Shown: positions 33,695-43,184, counted from the first letter of the stretch. The stretch: 64,000 nucleotides of DNA from CAZWVI01 sp964637165 (GCA_964637165.1 CAZWVI010000004.1:105186-169185); one strand, 5' to 3'. Notes: generated from the sequence alone by a model not told the origin. Numbers and translations: made by a program.

Positions 33695-35452
33695 ATGCCT
33701 GCTGATTGCGTAATCAAGCTCCCCGCCCAGCAAAATCCTGAAGATCTATCTCGGAATGAACAACTTGCTTTAATCCTAGAAAAGTTAGAAATCCCTGCTG
33801 AAGAAATACAGGATTTCAAAATTCGAAAATTTAGTTTTGATGCGCGCCCACGCCACATGACTTGGCATCTCGCCTTTGACGTATGGATGAATGGCGAGGA
33901 AGTTAACAAAACCATTCATGTTGATAGTTTTGTTCCAGAAACTCCTGCTGGCGATGACGCGCCACACGTAGTTGTGGTTGGCAGCGGCCCTGCTGGATTG
34001 TTTTGCGCAATGGACTTGGTGCGCGAAGGTGCTCGGGTGACCATTTGTGAACGCGGTAAAAATGTGCACGACCGCAAAATTGATATTGCTAACATTAATC
34101 GTGGTGAATCGGCAAATCCAGAGAGCAATTACTGTTACGGAGAAGGTGGCGCTGGAACTTATTCCGACGGGAAGCTCTTCACTCGCTCCGGCCGCAAGAA
34201 AGACGTAAAGCGAATTCTTGCCGAGCTCGTTTCATTCGGCGCCCCAGCCACCGTGCTCTCTTGTTGGCGGCCGCATGTTGGCAGCAACATTCTTCCAAAA
34301 GTTGTGGAAAACATTCGCACCGCTTTGGAAGAATCTGGCGTTGATGTTCGATTCCAAACACGCGTCGACAAAATTCTTTGTGAAAACGGAAAAGCAGTTG
34401 GCGTCGCTGTTAGTGGCGAGAGTGCTCCTTGTTGCGCAACCATATCGGCCGATGCCGTTGTGGTCGCGGCCGGCCATTCTTCGCTTGATACTTTGCACTC
34501 CTTGCAAGAAGCCGGTGTAACTTTAGAGGCTAAAGGATTGGCGATGGGTATCCGAGTTGAACATTCACAACAGTGGTTGGACATGATTCAATATCACGGA
34601 GTTGCTGACACAATCGATATGCCTGCTTCCTTTTATGAAGTTTCATCCAAGGTGGGCGAGCATGGCGTTTACTCTTTCTGCATGTGCCCCGGTGGCTGGG
34701 TTGTTCCCAGTCAAACTAGCGGCGACCGATTAGTTGTTAACGGCATGAGTTTGTCAAAACGCGATTCGCCTTTTGCAAATGCCGGTATCGTTGTCGCCAT
34801 TAATCCTGAAGATTGGTGCGGCCGGCGCGGCGGTCGTTGGGGTTGGGGGCACCTACTGCAACGTGCGGCGGCGATTTCTGAAAATCCAGTGCTTCACTTT
34901 AAAGCCAAAGGTTTAGTAAGTGGTAGTGAAATAGATACTGCTAAGGGAATTTTGCCAGATGACCCACAAGACGATCCGCTCTTTGGAATTCGTTTGCAGT
35001 ATGCTCTTGAAACCATTGCCGCAGTAGCTGGTGGTGGAGAAAACAAAGCACCAGCGCAAACTTGTGCTGACTTCATTAACGACACCGGCAATAGTCATCC
35101 ACTGCAACCGACCTCGTATTTGCCAGGCCTTACTCCATGTGACTTCCGACAAATACTTCCGCGCGGACTCGCCGACCGACTACATGTCGGCTTAATGGAT
35201 TTTGATAAAAAGTTGGAAGGCTTTGCTTCGTCTGCCGGACAACTTATTGGAGTTGAAACGCGCACATCTTCGCCAGTGAGAATTACCCGCGAAATGGGAA
35301 CTTCTGAGAGCGTTTCCTTGGATCGTCTTTACCCTTGCGGTGAAGGTGCCGGCTATGCTGGTGGAATTGTTTCGGCCGCTCTTGACGGACGACGGGTTGC
35401 CAATGGCGTCGCCCAACAATTGGGACTGGTTGAAGTTAATACGATGATCTAG
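33695..35452 (+). CDS. FAD-dependent oxidoreductase of the COG2509 type
   Basis: 585 residues. A small N-terminal domain (1-85) precedes a dinucleotide-binding motif VVVVGSGPAGLFCAMDLVREG, followed by NYCYGEGGAGTYSDGKLFTRS, a stretch typical of uncharacterised COG2509 flavoproteins, and a C-terminal LYPCGEGAGYAGGIVSAALDG. The biochemical role of the family is not established. It is convergent with the pseudouridine synthase gene, the stops being adjacent. Confidence 0.85.
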   Translation: MPADCVIKLPAQQNPEDLSRNEQLALILEKLEIPAEEIQDFKIRKFSFDARPRHMTWHLAFDVWMNGEEVNKTIHVDSFVPETPAGDDAPHVVVVGSGPAGLFCAMDLVREGARVTICERGKNVHDRKIDIANINRGESANPESNYCYGEGGAGTYSDGKLFTRSGRKKDVKRILAELVSFGAPATVLSCWRPHVGSNILPKVVENIRTALEESGVDVRFQTRVDKILCENGKAVGVAVSGESAPCCATISADAVVVAAGHSSLDTLHSLQEAGVTLEAKGLAMGIRVEHSQQWLDMIQYHGVADTIDMPASFYEVSSKVGEHGVYSFCMCPGGWVVPSQTSGDRLVVNGMSLSKRDSPFANAGIVVAINPEDWCGRRGGRWGWGHLLQRAAAISENPVLHFKAKGLVSGSEIDTAKGILPDDPQDDPLFGIRLQYALETIAAVAGGGENKAPAQTCADFINDTGNSHPLQPTSYLPGLTPCDFRQILPRGLADRLHVGLMDFDKKLEGFASSAGQLIGVETRTSSPVRITREMGTSESVSLDRLYPCGEGAGYAGGIVSAALDGRRVANGVAQQLGLVEVNTMI

Positions 35453-36148
35453 TCACACTTTCCAAAGGCGGCGAAACACTTCAGAAGGTGGAGCAATTAT
35501 TTCCACACGTTCTTCGCGAGTTGGGTGCGGCACGTTTAATCGCCACGCATGTAATGCAATGCTGCGATCTGATAGTGCTTGTTCGGACCCATACTTTAAG
35601 TCGCCCAATAATGTGGCACCCAAATGCCGGGCGGCAATCCGCAACTGATGGGAACGCCCAGTAATCGGTTCCATTTCCAGGAAGACTCGTCCTTTTTCAC
35701 GACCAAGAATTTTCCAACACGTGCGTGCTAACTTGGCGCCCTCAAATCCCTCACCAACAATCCGCACTTGATTGCGGTCGCGGTCCTTAAAAAGGTGCTG
35801 GGTCAGTTCACCAGAATCTGCATCAATTGTCCCATTCCCGATTGCCCAATAATATTTTTCAACCTCATTCTTGCGCCACGACTCCGATAAACGGGCGGCC
35901 GCCTTACTTGTACGGGCAAAGAGCACCACTCCGGAAACTGGCCGGTCCAAACGGTGCACCACCCCCAAAAACACCTCACCTGGCTTGTTAAATTCTACTT
36001 TTACCCAATCTTTTGCCATTTCAAGCAAGGACCTGTCGCCGGACGAATCGGGCACAATAGGCACGCCAGCTGGCTTTAACACCCCCAAAAGGTGATTGTC
36101 GCTATGCAGTACCTTCAATTCTGACACCCAAACAACATACCCAAACAC
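35453..36148 (-). CDS. RluA-family RNA pseudouridine synthase
   Basis: 231 residues with the RluA catalytic motif VHRLDRPVSGVVLFARTSKAA (catalytic Asp) and later EPITGRSHQLRIAARHLGATLLGDLKYG. No S4 domain is present. The family isomerises uridine in 23S rRNA or tRNA; which site is unknown. No ATG is available near the start; GTG at 36148 or 36127 are candidates and no clear ribosome site is seen. Confidence 0.9.
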   Translation of the reverse strand: MFGYVVWVSELKVLHSDNHLLGVLKPAGVPIVPDSSGDRSLLEMAKDWVKVEFNKPGEVFLGVVHRLDRPVSGVVLFARTSKAAARLSESWRKNEVEKYYWAIGNGTIDADSGELTQHLFKDRDRNQVRIVGEGFEGAKLARTCWKILGREKGRVFLEMEPITGRSHQLRIAARHLGATLLGDLKYGSEQALSDRSIALHAWRLNVPHPTREERVEIIAPPSEVFRRLWKV

Positions 36149-36213
36149 TGTAATATAAACAAGTTAGATCTTTGTCACACATTATCCGCTAGAATGTTGC
36201 ACAATAAATAGCA

Positions 36214-36585
36214 ATGAAAAAAGCTCTCTACTCCCTCATAGTGGTGCTTGTTGGCCTTCCCCTCCTGGCCTTTACCAACTCCGCCACCCCCAACCTAAGT
36301 GTTAACAACTTTGTCGCCGGCGACTTTGCAGTCTTCGAAGTTATCGATGCAACCCCCCACTCACCGGTCATGTTCGCCATGTCCTTTCGTGGCGCAGGCC
36401 CAACAACTACCGCGGATTACGGTGTTGTAAACCTGAGCAAACCTATCTACATGATGCCAACCATCGTTTCTGACGCATTCGGTGTTGCCAAAAACGAGCG
36501 ACGGATCCCGCGCGGGTTTATCGGCTCTACCATGTGGTTTTTAAGTTACGACGTCGCATCTGAAACCTTCTCGAATACGGTTTAA
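36214..36585 (+). CDS. Small secreted protein, stand-alone planctomycete-type surface module
   Basis: 123 residues with a signal peptide (MKKALYSLIVVLVGLPLLAF). The mature part reads LSVNNFVAGDFAVFEV, FAMSFRGAGPTTT, YGVVNLSKPIYMMPTIVSD and ends MWFLSYDVASETFSNTV. The order and spacing match the C-terminal module of the FG-GAP protein at 55286-56875 (LVSGQNGSMRV, FAWSAKGGGPTSS, GTLELTAP, IWFQAGEL, LTNGVSTTIN). In my recollection such modules end many secreted planctomycete proteins. Here the module is alone. Function is unknown; a surface-sorting or adhesive role is a guess. Confidence 0.7.
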   Translation: MKKALYSLIVVLVGLPLLAFTNSATPNLSVNNFVAGDFAVFEVIDATPHSPVMFAMSFRGAGPTTTADYGVVNLSKPIYMMPTIVSDAFGVAKNERRIPRGFIGSTMWFLSYDVASETFSNTV

Positions 36586-36607
36586 GCAACTGTTCTGTAA
36601 TTTACAG

Positions 36608-36631
36608 ACTCTGACCCCAATTAGTGGGTGA
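36608..36631 (+). repeat. Solitary copy of a 24-bp repeat arm
   Basis: Begins ACTCTGACCCC and ends GTGGGTGA, closely resembling the arms of the inverted-repeat element at 43977-44149. It lies in the short space between a secreted protein gene and a convergent methyltransferase gene, directly after a CTGTAA-T-TTACAG palindrome (36595-36607). It may be the remnant of a REP-like or miniature element. Confidence 0.5.
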
Positions 36632-36639
36632 GGCTCAGG

Positions 36640-37539
36640 CTACTTCCTAGCGCAATAGCCGCAAGGAAGGTGGCGGTTGCCATCACCCTCGGGTAGGGCG
36701 AGTTCCCCAACCTCAACTTCATTCAATCCAATCCCTCGCATTAAGTTCAAGAGAGCTAAAGGGGAGAAATCAATCGCGTAGGCGGACAAGCATAATCCTG
36801 TATTCGCACATTCTGGATTTTGCAAGCTGGCGCAATCAGCCAACAGGTCGCCAATCCCGCTAGAAAACAGCCACTTTTCACCCTTCGGGCCACGGCCATA
36901 GGCTGGCGGATCCAGCAAAATTGCGTGATAGTAATTTCCGCGCCGCACCTCACGGCCGGCGAATTTCATCGCATCCTCACACATCCAACGCAAAGAATAT
37001 GGCGGCAAATCGGACAACTCGGCATTTTCCGAAGCCCAGTCAAGCGAAGCTTTCGAAGAGTCAACATGGGTAACTTCCCAGCCGGCTTTTGCCGCCAAAA
37101 TTGAAGCCACTCCGGTATAGGCGAAAAGGTTTAGCAATCGTGGCTTCTCAACCCCTTCCGCCAACAAGGCCTGACGCTTTTGTTCTAGCCAAACCCAATT
37201 CGCTGCCTGCTCTGGAAAAATTCCAATGTGCTTAAATGGAGTTGGTCGAACCAAGACTTTGGTTCCTGCGGCCGCTTCACTCAGGCCAGCAACTTCCACG
37301 GGCATTTCCCATTGTTTTTTAAAGCGATCAGGCAGCCAAATTCCGCCACGGTCTGACTCGCGTTCAAAACGCAAATCAGCAGCATCCCACTGGCCGCTCG
37401 ACAAACGTCGCGGCCAAATGGCCTGAGGGTCCGGGCGACGCACTAAAACATCGCTAACCGTCTCCAATTTTTCGCCATCGCCAGAATCGAGCAAGCGGTA
37501 AGAGCTAAGGCTAGGGTGGGGTAGGACAGCAGGTTCCAT
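36640..37539 (-). CDS. Class I SAM-dependent methyltransferase (COG1092/RlmI-like)
   Basis: 299 residues. The SAM-binding core shows RLLNLFAYTGVASILAAKAGWEVTHVDSSKASLDWASENAEL, and the catalytic region LLDPPAYGRGPKGEKW, a DPP(A/R) motif typical of COG1092 rRNA cytosine or related methyltransferases. An N-terminal PUA domain as in RlmI is not obvious. Divergent from the transhydrogenase genes. The exact RNA target is unknown. Confidence 0.85.
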   Translation of the reverse strand: MEPAVLPHPSLSSYRLLDSGDGEKLETVSDVLVRRPDPQAIWPRRLSSGQWDAADLRFERESDRGGIWLPDRFKKQWEMPVEVAGLSEAAAGTKVLVRPTPFKHIGIFPEQAANWVWLEQKRQALLAEGVEKPRLLNLFAYTGVASILAAKAGWEVTHVDSSKASLDWASENAELSDLPPYSLRWMCEDAMKFAGREVRRGNYYHAILLDPPAYGRGPKGEKWLFSSGIGDLLADCASLQNPECANTGLCLSAYAIDFSPLALLNLMRGIGLNEVEVGELALPEGDGNRHLPCGYCARK

Positions 37540-37593
37540 GCCCTCAGTATGAAGCCGCTAACATCATTGCCTAGTTCGAATACCTACCCCCCC

Positions 37594-38697
37594 ATGACTG
37601 TAATCTTCATTCCCAAAGAAACTGCCGACGGTGAAACCCGCGTGGCGGCCACCCCCGAGACCGTTGCCCGTATGTGCAAAAACGGACTCGATGTTTTAGT
37701 TGAACAAAACGCCGGAGCAGCGGCATTTTTCAGCGACCAACAATATCAAGAGTCCGGCGCTAAAGTTGTCGCTTGTGCTGACGGTTATACCAACAGTGAT
37801 ATGGTGCTAAAAGTTACAGCACCAAGTGTGGCGGAAGCTAAACAAATAAAGTCTGGCTCGGTATTGGTTTCGTTTTTAACGCTCGGCCAAAACTCCGAAC
37901 TAGCAGACGCCCTAAACGAAAATTCAATAACTGGTTTCGCCATGGAAATGGTGCCGCGAATTACGCGCGCGCAAAAAATGGACGCGCTTTCTTCGCAGGC
38001 AAACATCGCCGGCTATAAAGCGGTTCTCAATGGTGCCACGGCGCTTGGAAAATATTTCCCACTGTTAATGACTGCTGCTGGAACTGTTAAGCCGGCTAAA
38101 GTAATTATCTTTGGTGTCGGGGTTGCCGGACTACAAGCTATCGCTACAGCTAAGCGGCTTGGCGCGCAAGTATGGGCAACTGACATCCGCCCAGAAGTAA
38201 AAGAGCAAGTTGAATCACTCGGTGCAAAATATATTGAAGTCGAGAGTGATTCCGAACAAAGTGAACCATCGGTTTACGCAAAAGAAGCAACTGATGAATA
38301 CAAAAAGCGTCAAGCCGAAGCGGTTGCCGCCCATGTTGCTGAAGCAGACGTGGTAATTACCACGGCACTTATCCCCGGCCGGCCCGCTCCCATGTTAATT
38401 CCAGCGGCGATGGTTGAATCAATGAAAGATGGTTCAGTTATTGTCGACCTTGCCGTCGCGCAAGGCGGAAACTGCGAGCTTTCAAAATGTTACGAAGATG
38501 TAGTTGCTCACGGGGTGACAATTCTTGGCCACCCAAATTTGCCGGCCACTGTTCCAATAAACGCCAGCGAACTTTACTCGCGCAACGTTTTACAAGTAGT
38601 CGAACATTTAATTCCTAATTCAGAAAATGACGAGCGCAAAATCGTGCTCGACTTTGAAGACGAAATCACCTCCGGTTCAATCGCCACCAAACAATGA
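37594..38697 (+). CDS. pntAA: NAD(P) transhydrogenase subunit alpha, part 1
   Basis: 367 residues from ATG 37594, where the conserved N-terminus (MTVIFIPKETADGETRVAATPE) begins; the frame is open to an ATG at 37549. The domain I NAD site IIFGVGVAGLQAIATAKRLGAQVWATDIRP is clear, along with GRPAPMLIPAAMV. A C7 run (37587-37593) sits directly before the ATG and no Shine-Dalgarno is seen. The alpha subunit is split into soluble and membrane parts, the arrangement found in many non-enteric bacteria. It is the soluble NAD(H)-binding component of the proton-translocating transhydrogenase. Confidence 0.93.
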   Translation: MTVIFIPKETADGETRVAATPETVARMCKNGLDVLVEQNAGAAAFFSDQQYQESGAKVVACADGYTNSDMVLKVTAPSVAEAKQIKSGSVLVSFLTLGQNSELADALNENSITGFAMEMVPRITRAQKMDALSSQANIAGYKAVLNGATALGKYFPLLMTAAGTVKPAKVIIFGVGVAGLQAIATAKRLGAQVWATDIRPEVKEQVESLGAKYIEVESDSEQSEPSVYAKEATDEYKKRQAEAVAAHVAEADVVITTALIPGRPAPMLIPAAMVESMKDGSVIVDLAVAQGGNCELSKCYEDVVAHGVTILGHPNLPATVPINASELYSRNVLQVVEHLIPNSENDERKIVLDFEDEITSGSIATKQ

Positions 38698-39026
38698 TCC
38701 TCCTCCTAATGCTGTTCGTGTTCGTTCTGGCAATTTTTGCCGGCAACGAATTAATTTCAAAAGTCCCACCGACTTTACACACTCCACTTATGTCCGGGGC
38801 GAATGCAATTTCCGGTATCACCATTGTGGGCGCATTAATGTGCGCTCAATATGGAGTAACTACCGGAGACGGCGAAATCGCCAACAACGGTGTAATGCAC
38901 ACTGCGGCCACCATTTTGGGCTTTTGCGCAATCACCCTGGCGATGATTAACGTAGTCGGCGGCTTCATGGTTACTGACCGGATGTTGGCAATGTTCGCCA
39001 GCAAAAAGAAAAAGAAGCAGAGCTAA
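38694..39026 (+). CDS. pntAB: NAD(P) transhydrogenase subunit alpha, part 2
   Basis: 110 residues, a membrane part of domain II. It starts within the pntAA stop (ATGA) and has three to four helices with PTLHTPLMSGANAISGI, a family stretch, and a Lys-rich end (KKKKKQS). The length matches split PntAB proteins. It forms the proton channel together with PntB. Confidence 0.92.
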   Translation: MILLLMLFVFVLAIFAGNELISKVPPTLHTPLMSGANAISGITIVGALMCAQYGVTTGDGEIANNGVMHTAATILGFCAITLAMINVVGGFMVTDRMLAMFASKKKKKQS

Positions 39027-39030
39027 TTAA

Positions 39031-40452
39031 ATGGAATATCCCACAATCGCCCAACTTTTTTACCTAGTCGCCACTGCACTTTTCATTGTCGGTATTAAAC
39101 GACTTTCAAAAGTAAAAACAGCGCGCTCTGGAAACCAACTTTCGGCACTTGGAATGTTGTTAGCCATCGTAGTCACCCTAGTTGACCCCGGCGCTGGCAT
39201 TAACCTAGATCCCCAAACCGTAATCGCTGGGCTTATCGCCGGAAGTTTAATCGGCGCGGTGATGGCCAAACGTGTGGCAATGACCGGAATGCCGGAAATG
39301 GTTGCCTTGTTCAATGGCTTTGGCGGACTCGCCTCAACTTTCGTGGCACTTTCAGAATTTTGGGGACGCACCGTTGAACACAATGGTGGCGAGCTTTTGC
39401 TTGGTCACGATGTGTGGGCAATCGCCATCATCCTTTCCGTCTTAGTCGGCACCATCACCTTCACCGGTTCATTAATGGCGATGGCTAAGTTGTCAGGAAA
39501 AATATCCGGCAACCCAATTGTTTTACCGGGTCGGCATCTTTTAGTCGCAATCCTATTACTTGGCGGGTTATACGCCGGCTACCAAGCTGGCTTCGTGTTG
39601 GAAAGCGACCAAGCCATCAACATGATCATCGCCTTAACTGCTTGCGCCGCAATCTTTGGAGTTGTTTCTGTTTTGCCAATTGGCGGCGCCGACATGCCGG
39701 TAGTTGTTTCCTTGCTTAATTCCTATTCAGGAATTGCCGCGTCGATGGCCGGCTTTGTAATTGGCAACTCGCTGTTAATTGTTGCGGGCGCTCTAGTCGG
39801 GGCGTCAGGAATGATTCTGACAATCATCATGTGCCAAGCAATGAACCGCTCTCTTGCCAACGTCCTAGTTGGCGGGTTCGGCGGTGACGCACCGGTAAGT
39901 GGCGGTGCAAATGAATACACCAACGTTAAACAAGCTTCTGCCGAAGAGGCCGCAATGATTTTGGAGACTGCCGAGTCGGTGATTTTCATTCCTGGCTATG
40001 GAATGGCGGTTGCCCAAGCCCAACACGTAGTGAAAGAACTTGGCGAAGAACTTGAAAAGAATGGCTGTGAGGTTTTGTACGGAATCCATCCAGTTGCAGG
40101 TCGAATGCCGGGTCACATGAATGTGTTGTTGGCCGAAGCTGATGTTCCCTACGAGCAACTTTTGGAGCTTGAAAAAATCAACAGTCGCTTCAAGACCACT
40201 GACGTTTGCGTAATCATTGGCGCCAACGATGTTGTTAACCCATCAGCGATTGAAGATCCACAAAGCCCCATTGCTGGCATGCCAATCTTGAACGCCCACG
40301 AATCAGGCACTTCCTTAATGGTTAAGCGTTCGCTTTCGCCTGGCTATGCCGGAATTAAGAACCCTCTGTTCGAGCGTGACACTAATTACATGTGCTTTGG
40401 TGATGGTAAAGTGTTCTTGCAGGGAGTTCTAGACGAACTCAAGTCCAGCTAA
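39031..40452 (+). CDS. pntB: NAD(P) transhydrogenase subunit beta
   Basis: 473 residues. About nine membrane helices (domain II) are followed by the NADP-binding domain III with VIFIPGYGMAVAQAQH, GIHPVAGRMPGHMNVLLAEA and VIIGANDVVNPSA, all diagnostic. With PntAA and PntAB it uses the proton gradient to make NADPH from NADH. Third gene of the operon, 4 bp after pntAB. Confidence 0.95.
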   Translation: MEYPTIAQLFYLVATALFIVGIKRLSKVKTARSGNQLSALGMLLAIVVTLVDPGAGINLDPQTVIAGLIAGSLIGAVMAKRVAMTGMPEMVALFNGFGGLASTFVALSEFWGRTVEHNGGELLLGHDVWAIAIILSVLVGTITFTGSLMAMAKLSGKISGNPIVLPGRHLLVAILLLGGLYAGYQAGFVLESDQAINMIIALTACAAIFGVVSVLPIGGADMPVVVSLLNSYSGIAASMAGFVIGNSLLIVAGALVGASGMILTIIMCQAMNRSLANVLVGGFGGDAPVSGGANEYTNVKQASAEEAAMILETAESVIFIPGYGMAVAQAQHVVKELGEELEKNGCEVLYGIHPVAGRMPGHMNVLLAEADVPYEQLLELEKINSRFKTTDVCVIIGANDVVNPSAIEDPQSPIAGMPILNAHESGTSLMVKRSLSPGYAGIKNPLFERDTNYMCFGDGKVFLQGVLDELKSS

Positions 40453-40468
40453 ACCTTCGCGCGACTAA

Positions 40469-41209
40469 ATGTTCAGCACAATAAATGCGTGGTTCAGAAT
40501 CGTCATGTTGGCGATATGGACTTTTTGTGCCGGCGGTATGGCTGGAGTCGCACGCAACCTAATCTTTTGGGATAAGGTCAGAGGCGCAAAAGCGGCCGGG
40601 TGGTGGACAAGTCTTTGGGGGCGTGGCGCAGCGCCAATCCTTGGGTGTAAAGTTAGAGTATCCGGACCCCGGCCAGCTAGCGGTTCATTCGTTGCGGCCA
40701 ATCACACCACCTGGGCCGACATTCTAGTTTTTGGTGGGCAATCCCCAGCACTATTCATTGCCAAGGCTGAAATTGCCGGCTGGCCAATCTTTGGCTTTTT
40801 AGCACGCAATGGCAGCACTTTATTTATCGACAGAAATCTTATGCGTGACACCGCTCGCCTAACTGAAGATCTCCGGTGGTATTTAGAAAACCAAATTAAT
40901 ATCAACATCTTTGCTGAAGGTGGCGCCGGTTGTGGAAAACAAATTCGTACTTTTCGTGCCCCACTTTTTCAAACACCAGCCACCCTCGGAGTTCCTTGCG
41001 TTCCAGCAGTAATTAAATATTCTGATGACCGAGCTTGGTGGCCAGAAAATGCGCCGCTAATGGGGAACGTTAAACAATTTATTAATATTAAAAACTTACG
41101 CGTTGATGTGCGCTTCGGCGAAGCAATTACCGGCATCGAAAACCGCAAAGAATTGGCCGCTGAATTGCAACGCCGTTGCGAAGAACTTTACAAAGCTCCG
41201 GTTCTTTAG
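40469..41209 (+). CDS. 1-acyl-glycerol-3-phosphate acyltransferase family protein
   Basis: 246 residues with an N-terminal membrane segment and the acyltransferase motif NHTTWADI (HX4D) followed by AKAEIAGWPIFGFLARNGSTLFIDR and FAEGGAGCGKQIRTFRAPLF (the EGG(A) block in place of the usual PEGTR). This is the PlsC superfamily. The acceptor lipid is uncertain, since the third motif differs from typical PlsC. Follows pntB by 16 bp. Confidence 0.85.
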   Translation: MFSTINAWFRIVMLAIWTFCAGGMAGVARNLIFWDKVRGAKAAGWWTSLWGRGAAPILGCKVRVSGPRPASGSFVAANHTTWADILVFGGQSPALFIAKAEIAGWPIFGFLARNGSTLFIDRNLMRDTARLTEDLRWYLENQININIFAEGGAGCGKQIRTFRAPLFQTPATLGVPCVPAVIKYSDDRAWWPENAPLMGNVKQFINIKNLRVDVRFGEAITGIENRKELAAELQRRCEELYKAPVL

Positions 41210-41219
41210 CGACAACAAT

Positions 41220-41990
41220 TTACAGCAACGCGCCGTCGTCGCTAAAGGCGCGACGTGAGCACAATACGACCGCAGTGATTGCACCAAGCGCAGTGCTAGC
41301 GGCAATCATTACCATTACGACTATTTGATAACGTGCCGCTTGTTGAGGATCGGCGCCCGCTAGGATTTGCCCGGTCATCATTCCTGGAATACTTACAACT
41401 CCAACTGCCGCCATGTTGTTAATTGTTGGAATTAAGCCTGCTCGTAGGGCTGCTCTTAGTGACTCCGCGCCGGCCTCTTGAGTATCCGCCCCGAGTGCAA
41501 TCATCGCATTCACCTGAGCTCGGCGCTGTTTTAAATCGGCAAATAAACGTTCGACCGAAAGTGCAATTCCATTCATTGAGTTGCCAAGCACCATGCCACC
41601 AATGGGCAACCAGTAACGTGCTTGATAAAAAGGCTCCAACCTAAGAACCACCAAAGTTACCAGTAAAGTTACCAGACAACCGCCACCGAATACGGCGATT
41701 AATATTGGTCGCGTCACCGGTACTTGTAAATTTTTTAAGCGGCAGCCAATTGTATGTGCCGAGAAAAACATCATTACGCCAAAAACAACACCAGTAATTA
41801 ATGGATGATCCCAGGCGAAAATAAACACCAAGACATAACCCAAAATCATTAACTGCACGTAAGTGCGAGCGGCAGCCACTAGTAGGGTTTTCACTAAACC
41901 CAACTTCAAGAGGCGTGACAGCAGTGCTATTAGGGTAATGAAACCTGCGGCAATCGTTAAACCTAGCGGGTCAATTGGTTGAATGTTCAC
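41220..41990 (-). CDS. fetB: FetB-like ABC transporter permease (UPF0014)
   Basis: 256 residues, about seven membrane helices, with VGVVSIPGMMTGQILAGADPQQAARYQIVVM, the hallmark of the UPF0014/FetB family. Together with FetA-like ATPases these exporters are linked to iron homeostasis and oxidative stress in E. coli. GTG start at 41990, overlapping the ATPase gene by 20 bp. Confidence 0.88.
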   Translation of the reverse strand: MNIQPIDPLGLTIAAGFITLIALLSRLLKLGLVKTLLVAAARTYVQLMILGYVLVFIFAWDHPLITGVVFGVMMFFSAHTIGCRLKNLQVPVTRPILIAVFGGGCLVTLLVTLVVLRLEPFYQARYWLPIGGMVLGNSMNGIALSVERLFADLKQRRAQVNAMIALGADTQEAGAESLRAALRAGLIPTINNMAAVGVVSIPGMMTGQILAGADPQQAARYQIVVMVMIAASTALGAITAVVLCSRRAFSDDGALL

Positions 41991-42633
41991 GCAAGTCCTC
42001 CAAACTTATTTGCTTGTCTGCGCCTTCGCCGGGCCGATGACTAACTCGCACAACCGCGGTCCCGATATTTGTTAATTTGCGTAAATAATTGGTCAATGCC
42101 TGGGATGCTTTAGCGTCGAGCATCGCATCAGGCTCGTCAAGCAACAGCAACTTAGGATTAAGCAAGGCGGCACGCAGAAAGGCAATTCGCGCAAGCTGAC
42201 CACCACTTAACTCGCTTGCACAATTATCTAAATTTATATTCTCCAAGCTTAAAAACTTCAATTCATCAAGTAACTGTTCGTCACTCGGTGGAATTTTATC
42301 TTTGAATACGCGAAAAGTGAATGGCAACAGTAAATTTTCGCGGACACTTCCGCTGATTGCCGTTGGGTGTTGCGATACGTATACAAGTTGACTGCGCCAC
42401 TTCATTGGCGAGACTTCTTGCGCGGCCGCACCTTGCAAATACATTTGACCACCCGTAATTGGAAGTAACCGCGCAATACTTTGGAGCAATGTTGACTTAC
42501 CGCACCCGGACGGACCCGACAAGTCAAACCATTCACCTGGCTGTATAGAGAGTGAAACACAATCCAAAACGCGCGACCCGCGCCGCTCGACTTGGAGGCA
42601 GCTTGCGTTAAAGAGAGTGGGCAGCGAAGGCAT
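41971..42633 (-). CDS. fetA: FetA-like ABC transporter ATP-binding protein
   Basis: About 220 residues from ATG 42633; the frame is open to a GTG at 42651 that faces the DUF442 gene start. Walker A GPSGCGKST, signature LSGGQLARIAF, Walker B LLLLDEPDAMLDAK and a switch His in RVSHRPG are all present. Partner of the adjacent FetB-like permease. A metal or small-molecule exporter is likely; the substrate is inferred only from the family. Confidence 0.88.
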   Translation of the reverse strand: MPSLPTLFNASCLQVERRGSRVLDCVSLSIQPGEWFDLSGPSGCGKSTLLQSIARLLPITGGQMYLQGAAAQEVSPMKWRSQLVYVSQHPTAISGSVRENLLLPFTFRVFKDKIPPSDEQLLDELKFLSLENINLDNCASELSGGQLARIAFLRAALLNPKLLLLDEPDAMLDAKASQALTNYLRKLTNIGTAVVRVSHRPGEGADKQISLEDLREHSTN

Positions 42634-42654
42634 TAGTGCATAAACTATCACACC

Positions 42655-43184
42655 ATGAAAATCAAAGCCGCCGCCCTTACGTTAGTTCTCGGAATTACTG
42701 CCTGTCAGTCTTCAGCGATTCAATTTGCCGATGGACCCCGCCAGATGTAGACATTAAAAACTTTCGAGTAATTGCCGACGGTGTTGCTGGCGGCGGCCAT
42801 GTTCAGCCGGAACAAATTGCTCAAATAGCTGCGGATGGATACTCGATGATTGTCAATTTACTTCCAGAAAGCGAGAGCCAACCAATCGGTTGTGCTGCTG
42901 AAGCCGAAAAAGCTGGCATGCAATATATTCGAATTCCAGTGAGCGGAACTTCCTTAACTCGGGCGCAAGCTGACGCCTTAAAAGCTGCGTTTGTTGAACA
43001 CCAAGATGGCGGACACGTTTTGCTGCACTGTCGCAGTGGCAATCGCGTTGGCGCTTTATGGGCCTTGTACCGCGCCGGCCAAGAAAAAATCTCCAACGCC
43101 AAAGCGCTGGAGATTGAAAAGGCTGCTGGTATGCGTTCGCCAGCGACTATTAAATTATTGCAAGTGGCTCTCGAAGAAAACTAG
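42655..43184 (+). pseudogene. DUF442 phosphatase-like lipoprotein with a one-base frameshift
   Basis: ATG 42655 opens a lipoprotein signal peptide (MKIKAAALTLVLGITACQSS) in one frame, which hits a stop at 42748 shortly after. The rest of the protein, DVDIKNFRVIADGV through HCRSGNRVG (the CRSGxR signature of DUF442) to the C-terminus, is in another frame. Adding one C to the C4 run at 42736-42739 joins them as ADGPPPDVDIKN. The gene therefore carries a one-base deletion, or the assembly does. DUF442 proteins are PTP-like and often linked to sulfur or lactamase-type hydrolases. Confidence 0.75.

Noticed and set aside
42636..42720. N-terminus of the DUF442 protein starting at 42636
   Set aside because: That start gives no signal peptide and overlaps the divergent ABC gene start, whereas ATG 42655 in the other frame encodes a clear lipoprotein signal.
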